This document shows positions 46,009-58,500 of a stretch of 64,000 nucleotides of DNA, one piece after another (position 1 is the stretch's first letter; every line of letters begins with the position of its first letter). A model generated the notes under the pieces. The model had not been told where the DNA came from. It saw nothing but the letters and a program-made list of their open reading frames with translations, and ran no database searches. Source of the stretch: Hemerocallis citrina (taxonomy: Eukaryota; Streptophyta; Magnoliopsida; Asparagales; Asphodelaceae); assembly GCA_017893485.1 (NCBI GenBank), contig CM030359.1, positions 35,943,994 through 36,007,993 on the forward strand, written 5' to 3'. Both the position numbers and the translations under genes were made by a program.

Positions 46009-49000
46009 CTACTCTCCTTCGCTGATCCTGCTCCTCTTAATTTGCTCCTGTGCTCCTGCCCAATCATGTATAAGAAGGAAGATATTATTCATAGAGTAAG
46101 GAAATCTGTAAACTTTGTTGCGAAAAATAAGATCATTTCTCTCTAGCCATAGGTTCCACAATGAGGCAGCTACTGCTATGTCCCAAGCCTTCCTATCTTC
46201 TAATTTGATGTACGACTCTCTAAAGTGCACCCAAATGTCAATGGTGGTGTCAGGGACCCTATTAAACCCGAAACCCCTACAAATAATTTCCTAAGTCAGC
46301 TTCGCTTTGGAGCACTGAAAAAGAATATGATTGGCATCTTCCTCAGCCGAACGACACCTCTCGCAGATCGCGTCAATATGCGGAACTCTCTTCTTCAAAT
46401 TTAATTTGGATAGGATCGCGTTACTATGAGCCAGCCAGCAAAAAACTCTGACTCTGAATGGAACTTTTGCCCCCCCATATAATAGATTGGACTTGGCATC
46501 TCGTACCTCCATCGTTGAGCCATTTATACATGGATGAAACAGAAAAAATTCCTGAGGCTTCCCTATCCCATCTTCTATCATACCCGATGTTATTAACCGG
46601 CCCTCCTTCGTGAAGCACCAGATTATTGAGCTCTTCAAATTGGTCTCTGATCTCGGGAGTTATACCATTGGATACTATAAAGCTTAACCTGCCGTTCATT
46701 CTTATGTCTGCCACTGCTAGATCTAGGTTCTGAGTGGCCCTTGCTGCTAACGGAAATTGATTTTGCAAAGTTGAAACACCGCACCATTTGTCTTTCCAGA
46801 ATCTGGTTTTTTTTTCCGTTACCCACTTTGCAGGTGGTGTTTGTATGAAAGATCTCCCCCTGCCTAGCTATCCCCTTCCATAGCGTAGACACTCTTGCGG
46901 AGGGACTCCTGCCTCCAAACCTTACTTTGCGTCTTTTACGGTACAGATCGAAAGAGCGGTTCCACCATCCTCCATGCTTGTTAGTGATTTTCCACCACCA
47001 TTTACACAACAAAGCTTTATTCATGTCGAGAAGATTTACAATACCCAGACCTCCGAACTCCCTTCTCTTGCACACTCTTCCCCAATTGACCAAGTTGAAA
47101 CCTTTATTTCCTTCGTCAGTACCTTTCCACAGGAATCTTCTTCGCATTTTATCTATCCGATGGATGACCCATTTAGGCAGTTCGTAGATGGACATCAGAT
47201 ATTGAGGGATCGTGCTAATGACCGAGTTGAGGAGAATTATCCTCCCCCCGAGGGACAGATACCTGCTTTGCCACCCAGCCAGCTTCTTCTGAATCTTAGT
47301 AATAATAAAATTCCAATCCTCCTTGAGCAGCGGACCCGGCTTTATAGGCGTTCCAAGATATTTAATTGGGAAATCTCCGATCTTACAATTAAGTATATCC
47401 ATGATCTCGGAACACGGAGTTGACAGCTGGTCGCATATAGGGATGATACTAGTCTTATCGAAGTTCATCTGTAGCCCAGACCAGCTCTGGAAACAAGCCA
47501 ATACTGTCTTAAAGGCGACGGCTTCATCCGTCGTTGCTTTCCCAAACAGAATTGTGTCGTCTGCATATTGGAGGATAGCTATCGGCCTGTCTATCCCCTT
47601 GATTGTAATCCCTCTTATGGAGTTATTTTCCATAGCCCTTCTGATCATCTCCGCTAATCCGTCCGCCACGATAGCGAATAGAAGGGATGATAATGGATCG
47701 CCTTGCCGAAGACCTCTCTTGCAAAGAATTTCTCTGCCTTGCCACCCGTTCACTTGCACCGAAGATTTTCCACCGCATACACATTTTTTCATCCATGCTC
47801 TCCATTTTTTGCCAAATCCTTTTAGTGTTAAAGCTTCCTCCACGCAGATCCACGATACCGAATCGTAGGCCTTCTTAAAGTCAAGGTTAAGGATAAACCC
47901 ATCCTCCTTTGTCTTGTTCCCCCTGAAGACCACTTCATGTGCCGTAGCTATGCTGTCCATGATATCTCTTCCCGGAATGAAGCCACTCTGTGATTGGTCG
48001 GGGGCAAGTCTTTGGGCCAGGACCTTTGTAATGATTTTGAAAGATCCGTTGAGCAGACTTATGGGTCTAAGGTCCTCGTGAGTGATAACCTCGCTTTTCT
48101 TGGGTACCAGAATAATCGTAGCGTAATTTAACCTGTCCAACCTAGCTGTTCCGTCGTAAAGCTCATGGAAAATATTCATAAGATCAACCTTTATGATCTC
48201 CCAGTAAATTTTGAAGAAAAAGATCGGAAACCCATCTGGTCCTGGGGCTTTGTCCTGACCAAACTTCTTAATTGCCTCCAAAACCTCAGCTTCTGTAAAT
48301 CTTGATTCGATTCCATCACTTCCGTCCACTCTGGATTCAATCCACATATCCTGGGCCATCGCACATCTTCTGACGGAGTTACCCCCTATCAATTCACGGA
48401 AATAGCCATCTAGGTGGTCTTTGATTAGATCTTCGTTCTCAGTCCACGTTCCGTTAACAGAGATACCTGTAATGTGGTTCTGTCTTCTCCTTCCATTCGC
48501 TACTTTATGAAAATACTTTGTTTTAGCGTCTCCCTCTTTAAGCCATTGATTCCTCGCTCTTTGTTGCCAGTATAGCTCCTCCATTTTCCCGATTTGCTGA
48601 ATCTCTAGTCTGCAATTAGCAAGGACGTCTTTCTCACTCTCCAGTAGATATCTGTCCTCCTGAAATTTTTCCAAGTTTGCGATTCCCCTAGCGAGCTCCT
48701 CTCGTCTGAGATAAATGGCGTACGTCTTTTGGCGGGCCCAAGCTTTTAATCTCCTACGCAACCTTCTTGTCTTCTCTATCCATGTTCCTACAGCTGAAGC
48801 TTGGGACGTGGAATCGTTCCAAGATTCTGCTATGACCTATCTTGTATCCTCGCATACGGTCTATGCTTTCTCGAATTTGAACCCGAAGTGCTTTTTCTTA
48901 CTGATGAGGTCGCAATCTATGACCAGCGGCAGGTGGTCCGACGTATATATGATAGCCGATTTAACTTTGGCCCTTGGATAGGCTTCCTCCCACTCGTTAG

Positions 49001-49608
49001 ACGCCGAAACCCTATCGAGTTTAGCTAGAATCGGATTACGCTGCATATTTGTCCACGTGAATCTCCTGTCCGTCATCTCTAATTCCAGCAAGTCTAGTTC
49101 TTCTATAGTTTGGTTAAAGCTATCTTGCTCATCCCGGCTGTGTCCCCTGCCTTGATGCTCATCCTGAAATCTAGTGATGTTAAAATCTCCTCCTATTAGC
49201 CACGCCCCTCCCCATTTGTGTCTTAAACATCTTAACTCCGACCAAAATTCTTGACGCCGTCGACTGTCGTATGGCCCGTAAACGCTAGTTACCGTCTGAA
49301 TCCATCCATCGCATCTATGTCTAATTCTAATCGACGCAGTGAACTCTCCTATAAAGTCATCGACAATCTCAAAGGAGGATAAACTAGCCCCTACCGCTAT
49401 ACCGCCCGAAAACCCCCTAGCCGGCTTAAATCTCCAGTGGAAGTCTTCCATACCCTTGATAGAATTGAATTCCTCTGCTGTTGGAGATTCTATTCTAGTT
49501 TCTTGAAATTCACAGATGTCGGGACGAATCTTGCTAAGAGTGACACCTATAGCCTTTTTTTTTAAATTTTTGCCGCATCCCTCTAACGTTCCAAAAAATG
49601 TAAACCAT
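46009..49608 (-). pseudogene. LINE ORF2: endonuclease-reverse transcriptase (disrupted)
   Basis: ORF2 nicks target DNA and copies the LINE RNA. It begins at ATG 49608 (MVYIFWNVRGM), followed by APE-type endonuclease (GGDFNITRF, YTSDHLPLVIDC), reverse transcriptase (KAPGPDGFP, NLDFKKAYDSVSW, LRQGDPLSS, YADDTILFG near 47560), a zf-RVT Cys/His domain (CERCRSAEEDANHILFQC) and an L1-type tail (WNLWLERNDLIF). Breaks: frameshifts at three homopolymers (T9 49555-49563, T9 46807-46815, C7 46470-46476) and in-frame TAG stops near 48859, 48826 and 46293. Each of those stops falls where Trp fits. No other damage is obvious. Confidence 0.9.
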
Positions 49609-49660
49609 TAAAAAATAATATAAATCTAACCGTGACCCCTCACCCTCTATCCCCCCTGGA

Positions 49661-49880
49661 TTAGCTGGCCCCTATATTGGTGACCTCTCTAATGATAGCA
49701 ACGTTAGATAATTGTTCTGAACAAGTGGAACCCATGGCTAGACCATATAAACTAGCAAAGTAGATAATAGATTCATCTGATAAAGAATTAAGAACTGAAC
49801 AATTAAAGCTAGATGTACCTTCTCCCGAGTGGTTTGCATCTCGATGGAGGTTGCCCCTCTGGGGACCACCCTCCTCCTCC
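49661..49880 (-). pseudogene. LINE ORF1 C-terminal fragment
   Basis: Upstream of ORF2 a frame runs to TAA at 49663-49661 and encodes a C-terminal tail (LNSLSDESIIYFASLYGLAM, ending REVTNIGAS). It sits where ORF1 ends in plant L1 elements, 52 bases before the ORF2 ATG. The RNA-binding part of ORF1 is missing through 5' truncation. Confidence 0.55.
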
Positions 49881-50128
49881 TTGTTATTGTTATTATCATA
49901 TTTTGTATTTTGGAATTTGTTGACCCGAAGTTTGTTTCTTCAGGTTGTTGGTTATTGTTGAGACATTTCATGTAATATCTATGTTATGTGATTACATTTT
50001 AACATGCGTGGTTGAATTCGGTTTGCATATTGTTGAATCAAATATTACTGCTTATGAATGATGCAAGTCATTCGCTGGGCCTTCGTTACGTGCTCGTATT
50101 CCTGTATTTTGAAAAGCGGGACGTGACA
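49881..50128 (+). mobile_element. LTR X (copy 2), segment 3 (3' end)
   Basis: Aligns with 20934-21152 (TTGACCCG, GGTTGTTGGTTAT, CATTCGCTGGGCCTT) and ends AAGCGGGACGTGACA at 50128. The following atatc (50129-50133) would be one target-site duplication; its partner was not found because the 5' end is missing. Confidence 0.75.
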
Positions 50129-50767
50129 ATATCGTAGGATCTTTGTATAATTGTATATAGTCAATGTCATGTTTTTGAGTATGAGTATTGGGCTTAACAT
50201 TCTGATTTCAAGAGGGGTTTTAACTTTATTGAGAAAATTTTCATTTGAACTTCCCATCTCCAGCTCCTTCCATGAATCCTCCTGTTCTCCTTTTTGGCAA
50301 AACTATTCCTTTGATGCTCCTTCCATACAAAAGTATCTACATGTAGTAGATTAAGGATGCGGAATTCAAGAGTGAAGAAATGCAAAGATATCACTCGTAC
50401 CCAGCTCCCAAGAAAAATCTATCAGACAACTTAGAAAAAAGAAGATCAATTTGCAAGAAACTGATAGGTACTTGCACAAGCCAGCAATGACAACACCATG
50501 CACTCTTCAAAACTAAGTCATGTTGTTTTGCCCTGTTACAATTAATTAAGGGTCACTACCTTTCCTAGACGAAATTTAATCCAGCACTTCATGGAACACA
50601 ATCTCCACCATAATGCATGAAAATACAAGGGTGATTGTACATTGTTCGTGACATCAAGCTGTGTACAGTTTGCGCTTAAAGGCTGTTCATATCATTTAAT
50701 ATTTTGTCCAATAAGGATTTTATCATTCTTCTTCTGTAGTATGATTTGGTTATTTAAGAAGGAGATG
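50129..50767. other. Unassigned AT-rich region
   Basis: No coding frame, repeat or RNA that I recognise; the short ORFs lack any familiar domain. Confidence 0.4.
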
Positions 50768-50794
50768 AAAAAAAAAAAAAAAAAAAAAAAAAAC
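50768..50794. repeat. Poly(A) run
   Basis: About 27 consecutive A, directly upstream of the LINE RT fragment. Possibly the tail of a retroposon inserted on the plus strand. Confidence 0.85.
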
Positions 50795-50799
50795 ATAAT

Positions 50800-51010
50800 G
50801 ATGCTCTTATCCTAAGGGTGGTAGACCTCAAACCAATTATCCTATTAAACAGTTTCCTATTAAACGGCTCCTTTAAGATAGTGACCAAAGTGCTAACCAA
50901 CAGACTGTCTCCTCACTTATCGGACATTATAGGCAAGTCCCAAAGCGGTTCTATTAAGGAGAGGGACACCATGGATAGTGTTGCTGCTTTTCTCTGGTGT
51001 GGGAGCAATC
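50800..51010 (+). pseudogene. LINE reverse transcriptase fragment
   Basis: About 65 codons match the RT region between motifs of L1-type LINEs (NGSFKIVTKVLTNRLSPHL and SQSGSIKERDTMDSVAA), parallel to NGSFKIITKVLAQRLAP in the LINE at 46-49 kb but on the opposite strand and clearly divergent. A short internal duplication (LLNSFLLNGSF) and loss of flanking sequence mark it as a fragment. Confidence 0.75.
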
Positions 51011-51030
51011 AAAAAATGAGCTTTTTTTAG

Positions 51031-52540
51031 GAGAAAACTTATGATCTGAACCATCGATCATATCTAAATTATGATGGCTGAAATGTCCTTGATCTGAATA
51101 TGAATCGTTGAGGGCGTCTGGACTTGGATTGGACGGCTAAAATGTCACTAGCGAACCTGCTTAAAGTCTAAACACCGGGGTTGGCCCCGACGAAAGACCC
51201 TCCAACGCTCAAGTTAGTAACTCAGATTTAATAGTAGAGTTTTGATGACAGAAGATTGATTACCTGACTATAAAGGAGGTGAAAGGTATTTATACCATAA
51301 GAGTTAGTTCCAAAAGATATACTCTAAAACGATTTTTTTTTCAATTTAACTATTGATTCCCATGGTTATGGGATATAGTTAGTTGATAATCCTATATAAG
51401 ATGGATGATTTGGTTAAGAGCTTTAATTAGCTGAAAGTTCTCTTGTTGGATGTAAATTAGCCCTAATTGTGGGCCTAATTGAATTGATGAGACTGGAACT
51501 ACACATGTTGTTCCTAGATGCCTGTAGCTACTATAAAATTGTCGTTCTGGACTTAATATATGTGATGCATGCTGGAATCGTACAACCATTGCATCTTTTT
51601 CCCACATTATAAGCCCCCCACTCCTAAATATTGGATTTCTCAGCATTCGAGGAGTAGTTTTCCATGTTTTGCATGGTCTATAGAGGATGCGTAATTTTTG
51701 TGGAAGATTGGAGGTTCTAAGAACCTTGTTCGAAGCTTCTGGGGACAGTAATGCTCTTTCTTGAATTTTTTTTTTGAATTTTTCCCATTTTAATTATTTT
51801 TTCTAACTTTTTAATCAATTTTTTGAATTTTATAATTAATTTTTGGATTTTTAATTATTTTTCCTAAATCCATATATAATTTTCCAGAATTTTTAATTAC
51901 TTTTCAGAAATTATAATTATTTTTTAGTATTTTTAATTCATTTAACCGATTTTATAATTATTAAAAGGGATTTTAATCAAAATCATACATAACGAAAATA
52001 TCAGGGAGATCCAACGGCTGGAAACTGTCGTTTCCCTCAAGGTGCTCGTGGGCAGAGCTGCTCGGCGGTGCTGACGTGGCACCACGTGGCACCTACGTGG
52101 CCCACTTTTTTCCCTCCCTCTTTTTCTTGCTAGGTCTGTTGGTGGTGCTGAGTCATGCTGACATCAAGCATGACTCCTAGCAAGAAGGCAGTGGGAGCTT
52201 GTGGTCATGAGGCCAAGACCAAACCTGCGGGGTTGAAACCCCTCTTCAGTAGCTTGGGTGGTCGAGGGGGCTCTTCAGTGGGGAAGAAAGCGTCCCATGC
52301 AGAACATGTCTCTGAACCAAAGTGTCCCCCCTCCCCCCTCACTGTCTCTTATTATCAGAGCAGTGAGAGGTTGTAGGACGATCCAATGTACTTTGGCTAT
52401 TACACTTGTACGAAAATGAACAAGGGATTTGTCGTGTACTCCCCAAGCTTGTAGTAGAAAATTGATATGAAACAAAAATCTCCCATGTGTTTTTGTCATG
52501 ACTCTTGCTTTCTTTGTATTTGGGCTCATTGTTTGGAGTT
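51031..52540. other. Unassigned repeat-like region with AT-rich block
   Basis: No gene. 51160-51220 has ACCGGGGTTGGCCCCGACGA followed by GACCCTCCAACGCTCAAG, of a kind common in plant transposons. 51765-51975 is a T-rich degenerate repeat of AATTTTTAATTATTTTT type. 52075-52106 has three ACGTGGC motifs in close succession. The element type cannot be settled by eye. Confidence 0.4.
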
Positions 52541-53350
52541 AGTTGCAGGTGTAGCTCGGAAGAGGAGCGGAACACCGAACTCATTGTATAGAGTCAATGA
52601 GTTGTTGGAGGAGTTAGAGCGACAAACAGACCATCGAATTCATTCTGTGGAGTCAATGAGTTGTTGGGGGAGTTTGAGCGATGAGTGGAGCATCGAATTC
52701 ATTGTGTGGAGTCAATGATTTGTTGGAGGAGCACAATCGACGAGCGGAGCACTGAACTCATTGTATGGAGTCATGAGTTGTTGGATAAGCTCCAGCGAAT
52801 AGCGGAGCATCAAACTCATTGTGTGGAGTCAATGAGTCATACGTGTAGCTCAGAAGAAGAGCTGCGTATGTAACTCATTGTCTTGGAGTAAATGAGGTTT
52901 CGGGAGCAGCTCTAGATGTGAGCTGGACTCCGTACTCAATGTGTCTGAATTACCAAGTTGTGAGAGCATCTCTAAGAAAGAGTTGGACTCTGAGCTTTGT
53001 TTTTTTTGAGTTAGCGAGTTGTGTGAGTAGCTCTAGATGGAATCCGAACTTACCTTTGGAGTTAGGGAGTTGTGGGAGCGGCTCTAGCTGGACTTCAAAC
53101 CTGCCTTTGAGAGTTAATGAGTTGTGGGAGCTGCTCTAGCTGTACTCCGAACCTGCCTTTGAGTTAATGAGTTGTGAGAGAATATGAGCTGGACTCTGAA
53201 TCCACCTTTTAGTTTATAAGTTGTGGGAGAAACTCTAGCTAGACTCCGAACGGACCTTTGAGAGTTAATGATTTGTAGGAGCAACTCTAGCTGGACTTCG
53301 AACCCATCTTTTGAATTAATGAGCCGTGGGAGCTACTGAGCTGGACTCCG
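52540..53350. repeat. Degenerate tandem array of ~55-62-bp units
   Basis: About a dozen units share ATGAGTTGTTGGAGGAG...CGGAGCATCGAACTCATTGTGTGGAGTCA in the left half, drifting to GGAGCAGCTCTAGCTGGACTCCGAACC...TTTGAGTTAATGAG in the right half. Unit length and sequence change gradually along the array, so it is old. The ORFs through it (52467-53139) are by-products of the repeat. Confidence 0.8.
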
Positions 53351-53435
53351 AATCCACCTCTTCGGCATTTCAGTGAGCCTCTTGTTGCTGAGCTCGGCCC
53401 TCTGAGCGTTGATCTCCTCTTGTTTGATCATTTCT

Positions 53436-53511
<76 letters not shown>

Positions 53512-53880
53512 ACAAGTTTAAAAGGAGATAAAAACTTACAAGAAGTCACGAACAAAAGAACATACTATGGGTCCGGGACTCAGTCCCCACTTGACCAAAT
53601 GCTTATCCTTTAAAGACGGCCAAATCATCGACCCCCAATGAATATGCGGTCAAACACCTCAAACTCCCCTTCGCCAAACTCCTTTTTCCTTAGGAGCTTT
53701 CTTACTCCTAGCCGGCAACTCGAAGGCCAACTGTGTGGGTATGACCCAAGGTTCGGCGTGATGCACCATAAAATACTTCAACTTCCAATCATTTATGGAG
53801 TCGGGCTGCCCCTGGACCGTGTCTAGTGATGGAAACCGAGCCGGGTTGACCCTCGACCCGCCCACTCAAACCCAGCCCGC
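53330..53880 (-). pseudogene. Decayed spliced coding region of unknown transposon-like protein
   Basis: The minus strand has a coding-like stretch (DSINDWKLKYFMVHHAEPW, then PTQLAFELPARSKKAPKE), a possible frameshift, then LKDKHLVKWGLSPGP up to a donor-like CTT|GTAAGT (about 53536). A TA-repeat intron-like segment and an acceptor TTTGTAG (about 53437) lead into MIKQEEINAQRAELSNKRL. The pattern recalls plant 'putative gypsy-type transposon' (Transposase_28-like) proteins, but that assignment is a guess from memory. Confidence 0.4.
53440..53509. repeat. TA dinucleotide microsatellite
   Basis: About 35 TA repeats, inside the presumed intron of the decayed coding region. Confidence 0.95.
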
Positions 53881-54009
53881 AATTAGGCAGTTCGAGTATG
53901 GGTCGAACCCCGTGGGTCAATCCGGGTCAATCCAGGTCGACCCGGGTTTCCAAATTTGTAAACCTAACCCGCTCGACCCGACCCGCAAACCCGCTGACCA
54001 GGTCAAACC
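53824..54009. repeat. Fragment rich in ACCCGACCC-type repeats, possible hAT-derived element
   Basis: TAGTGATGGAAACCGAGCCGGG followed by clustered GACCCG/CGGGTC motifs resembles termini of non-autonomous hAT elements in plants. It is cut by the Sirevirus LTR at 54010, and the other half is not in the window. Confidence 0.35.
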
Positions 54010-55479
54010 TGTTGATTCTTGATTTTGATGATTACAACACAATGCAAAGTTGTTGTTCTACTTCTTAAATATCACAGGATATACAAAGGCAAAATATTCT
54101 ACCAAGCGTTACAAGATTCTTAAAGCAAGTTGATCAAGCAAAGCTACAAACAAAGCTCCTATAGCTAATTGATCAAGAAAGCTACAAGGTTGCCAGCTTA
54201 CAAGAAAAAGACGAAGGCTAAAATCTATCTCAAGACTCAAGACTCAAGACAAGACATATGCTTCAATTTATTGTATTAAGTGTCTTGTAACAATTGTAAT
54301 TTTTTTATTTTCTTTGAGTCTTAGAAATTCTGTAAAAGCCTTGTCACACACACTCACACATTATCTTTAAAATAATTGAGTGTTTTTCAAATTTAAAAAG
54401 ATCGAAATAAAGATTGAAAAAGCTCAGCTGTTAAGTACAGTCGACCGCCATAAGGCACCAGTCGACTGTCCTAGTACGAAACTGACTGAACTTATTCAAA
54501 CTCTGACCATTCGACTTATAACGGCAATCCAGTCGACTGTTCAAGTCGTTTCGACAGTTTGCTGATTTCAAATTTTGATTTTTCGAATTCAAAAGTTTAT
54601 TTCCGTTGGTTAACAGTTGGTACAACTGCCTCTCAACGTCCAGTGATTCTAACTCTATAAATAGAGAATAGAAATCACTTGGAAAAGGTTAACAACTTAT
54701 TTTTCGAAGCTTTTGTTTCTCAAGTTCTCAAGCTTTTGGTTTTAACAAGTAAAAGCACTCAAAAGCATTCACTTTCTAAGTCTTGGTTCTCTGAAATCAG
54801 TCTAGCATAACAGTGATTCCATTTTAGACTGATTTCGGAAGTTGACCTAATAGCCACGCCTAAAATCACATCCATAACAAGGCTATAGGTTGATTGTAAA
54901 CTTTTTGTAGTTGTTCTTCCCTCTCGGGTTGTGAGAGTGGTTTCCTCTCGGTTGGAGAGTAGGGCTCTAGGGTGTAGAGTCAGGTTTTCACTCTTGGTGG
55001 AAGAGTGGGTCGTAGTTGGAAAAGATTGTTGTCTAACGCCGTAGGGTATTCTTGTAATTATTTCAAGAATAGTGGAAAATCTCAAGTGGGTTGCTTGGGG
55101 ACTAGATGTAGGTCGGGAGGACCGAACCAGGATACATCGTGTGTACTCTGTGGTTGTATCTCTTTGAACTTGCATTTCATTTTCTTGCTATTTAAATTCT
55201 TTGTGAAACTTGTCTGGACAGTCGACTGTGTCTATTTGTCAGTCAACTGGTCAGACTTGTACTACTTTTTCTGTAAACTTACGTGATAATTCGACTTGCT
55301 CTTCTATAAGTCGGCTGATCAGACTCGCTTTAAAATACTCTTCTTTACTGTCGCCCCAGTCGACTGATTTTTCTCTTCAAGTCGACTGGTCAGAAGAAAA
55401 GTTGAATTCCGCAATTAATTTTTATAAAATACTATTCACCCCCCTCTAGTGTTTCTTGTCTTGCCTACAGGATCCAACA
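54010..55479 (+). mobile_element. Sirevirus 5' LTR (1470 bp)
   Basis: Begins TGTTGATTCTTG and ends GGATCCAACA, matching 5-bp inverted termini TGTTG/CAACA. CAGTCGACTG palindromes lie at 54459, 54530, 55219 and 55357, with variants at 54438 and 55379. The CACCCCCCTCTAG tract near 55437 precedes the terminus, as in other Sireviruses. Confidence 0.9.
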
Positions 55480-55481
55480 CT

Positions 55482-55493
55482 TGGTATCAGAGC
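55482..55493 (+). other. Sirevirus primer binding site
   Basis: TGGTATCAGAGC, two bases after the LTR; initiator-Met tRNA type. Confidence 0.95.
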
Positions 55494-55506
55494 CTGGTTG
55501 AGTGCA

Positions 55507-58500
55507 ATGGCAACTACTTCGAATGCAAATCAGTACCATGAAGGCCAATCAACACAAAGGCCACCCTTCTTCGATGGAACCAATTACAACTATTGGAAGT
55601 GTAGAATGAAGATCTACCTTCAGTCCATCAACTATGAAATATGGAACATGACGGAAACCGAGTACACCGCTCCTACCATTCCATATGCACAATAGAACGA
55701 CGACATGAAGAACCAAACAATGAACAATACAAAGGCGATGAACATGCAATTTTGTGCCCTTACAAAGGAGGAGTTCAACCGTGTGTCCAATGCAACAAAC
55801 GCACATCAAATTTGGCACACACTCGAGGTAACTCATGAAGGAACAAACAAAGTGAAAGAATCTAAAATATCTGTTCATGTTCACAGGTTTGAAATGTTCC
55901 GCATGAAGGAGAATGAGAATGTGTCCGAGATGATCACAATGTTTACAGACATTACAAATTCACTTGTGGGACTTGGAAAGACATACACTCAAGCCGAGAT
56001 GGTGAGAAAGATACTTCGTGCACTAACCCCTGAATGGGATAAGAAGACCACCGCCATAGAAGAGGCCAATGATTTAATACAACTTTCTCTTGAGAATCTT
56101 GTGGAAAATTTTATGGCCTATGTGGTACAACTTGAAGAGCGCAAGAAGGTTGTCGAACCACAACAATCAAAGAAGAAGACATTAGCATTCAAAGCCATGT
56201 CGGACTCCGAGGATGAAGAAGAAGATGAGGAAGAGATTGCCATGTTCACGAGAAAATTCAAAAAGTTCCTAAGAAAATGTAAGTTTAATTCAAAAACTAA
56301 GGAATCTAGTGAACCTCTAACTTGTTTCAGGTGTAACAAGACAGGCCATATGAAGAAGGATTGCCCACTAGAGAACGCAAAATCTAAGGGAAAGACATCC
56401 AACTTCAAGAATGATAAGTACACAAAGAACAAGTTCGTGAAAAATAAAAAGGCATACCAAGCAACTTGGGATGACAGCGATTCTTTGTCGGAAGAAGAAA
56501 TTGATGAGACAAACGAGGTTGCAAACGTGTGTTTTATGGCGTCTCAAAATCAAGTAAGTAGTGAGTATGATTCTAATGATTTACTTGATGCCTTCAATGA
56601 AATTTTTCAAGAACTTAAAAAGGAAAAGATTAGAGTTAAGAACTTAGACAAAGTTAATTAGACACTTTCTCATGAGAATCTTAACCTTGATAAAGAAGTA
56701 AAATCCTTAAATTCTCATATTTCTAGTTTAGATATGGATCTTGAATCTCTAAAGAAAAATTATGAAGAGATATCTAAGAAAGTATCTAAATTTAATAAAG
56801 AAAAAGAGAATTTAAATGATGTTCTTCAAAATCAAGTAAAATCTAGTCAAAATTTTGGACTTGGTTTTAAAAAGTCACTTGAAAAATCTCATTCTTCTAA
56901 GAACACTAGTGTAAATAAACCTATATCTATTTTCAGTGTTAAGCATAAACTATATGAGTTCTTTGAAAAGCCTAAAACTGTAAGTTTTCATGATAAAGGC
57001 AAATCTAAAATTCAGCCAAGTCGACTGCACCCATCCATCAGTTGCCTGTCCAGAGGTACTGAGTCTTATTCAACAAGACAAATACCTCAGATAAGTCAAC
57101 CTATACTACCTCCCAGTCGACTGACTAATAGTAAAAGTCGACTGAAAGATGTTGTAAAGTCGCTGGACAGAGCAAATATGTATGGGTTCCAGTCAACCTG
57201 AGTTCGAAAGATACAATTGCTTATATTAATTCATATATGCTGAATGTATGTAATTCTGCTAATTTCATTCCTGCTTATGGTGGAAAACCAAACTCATCGT
57301 GGGTTTGGTTTTCCACAAACTAATCTTTTTGGACCCAACAAAAAGGGTACCATATTCACATTGAATATTTTATAGGTACCTAAGAAAGATCGTTCGATAC
57401 TTGACAGCGGATGCTCGAAGCACATGACTGGTCATGCCAACCTCCTATCTTCCATACAAAAAATTGATGGAGGAATAGTTACATTTGGTGACAACAATAA
57501 AGGAAAAGTCATAGAAATTGGTATGGTCAGTAAGGACACTAACCCCTCTATAGAAGATGTCTTATTAATTAGTGGACTTAAGCATAACCTGTTAATTATT
57601 AGTCAACTTTGTGATAAGGGTTATAAAATCATGTTTGAGAAAGATGTATGTTTAATTTATGATTCTACCATGCAAAATATAATTTTTCAAGAGTTTAGGA
57701 AAAATAACATTTATGAATTGTATTTGAAAGCATATGAGTTTTCGAATGATTTTTGCTTAGTAGCTTCTAATAACGATTCTTGGCTTTGGCATAGACGTTT
57801 TGGTCATGTGAATATGAAAAATCTCTCTAAATTTTCTAAGTACAACCTAGTTAAAGGGCTGCCAAGACTATCCTTTAAAAAGGATACGTTATGTGATGCA
57901 TGTCAACTAGGTAAACAAATTAAATCTACTTTTAAACAAAAGAAGTAATTTCTACTAGTAGGCCGCTCGAATTAATTCACATGGATTTATTTGGCCATAC
58001 TAGAGTTGCTTCTTTAAATAAAACTAGGTATGTATTTGTTTTAGTAGATGATTTTTCACGATTCACTTGGACTTTCTTTTTAAAACATAAGAATGATGCT
58101 TTTGTAGAATTTGCAAATTTTGTAAACGAATTCAAAATCAAAAATCTCTAACCATAGTCACTATTAGAAGTGATCATGGTGGAGAATTTGAAAATGAAAC
58201 GTTTGCAGAATATTGCAACAGGAATGGTATAACTCATTCATTTTCATTTCCTAGAGCTTCACCACAAAATGGAGTGGTTGAAAGGAAGAATAGGACTTTG
58301 CAAGAATGTGCATGTACCATGCTTGTTGAAAGCAATTTACTTAAGTATTTTTGGGCTGAAGCTGTTGCTATAGCTTATTATGTTTTAAATAGAATTTTGA
58401 TTAGGCCTAAGCTAAAGAAAACATGTTATGATCTATTTTTTGATAAAATTCCTAAGGTCTCTTACTCTAAAATATTTGGTTGTAAATGTTTTATTCTGAA

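Larger units (their letters stand above)
45771..49880 (-). mobile_element. 5'-truncated plant L1-type LINE
   Basis: A minus-strand non-LTR retrotransposon with its poly(A) tail as a T-run at 45773-45800. It keeps the end of ORF1, all of ORF2 and the 3' UTR. The left edge is sharp; the right edge near 49880 is placed where family-X LTR sequence resumes (TTGTTATTGTTATTATCAT). It is inserted in LTR X copy 2. Confidence 0.85.

Noticed and set aside
46927..47868. Plus-strand ORFs of 86-181 codons
   Set aside because: Antisense shadows of the LINE reverse transcriptase.
52467..53139. Repeated-motif protein encoded by the tandem array
   Set aside because: The frame shifts between units as unit length varies, and stops occur in most units, so there is no continuous product.
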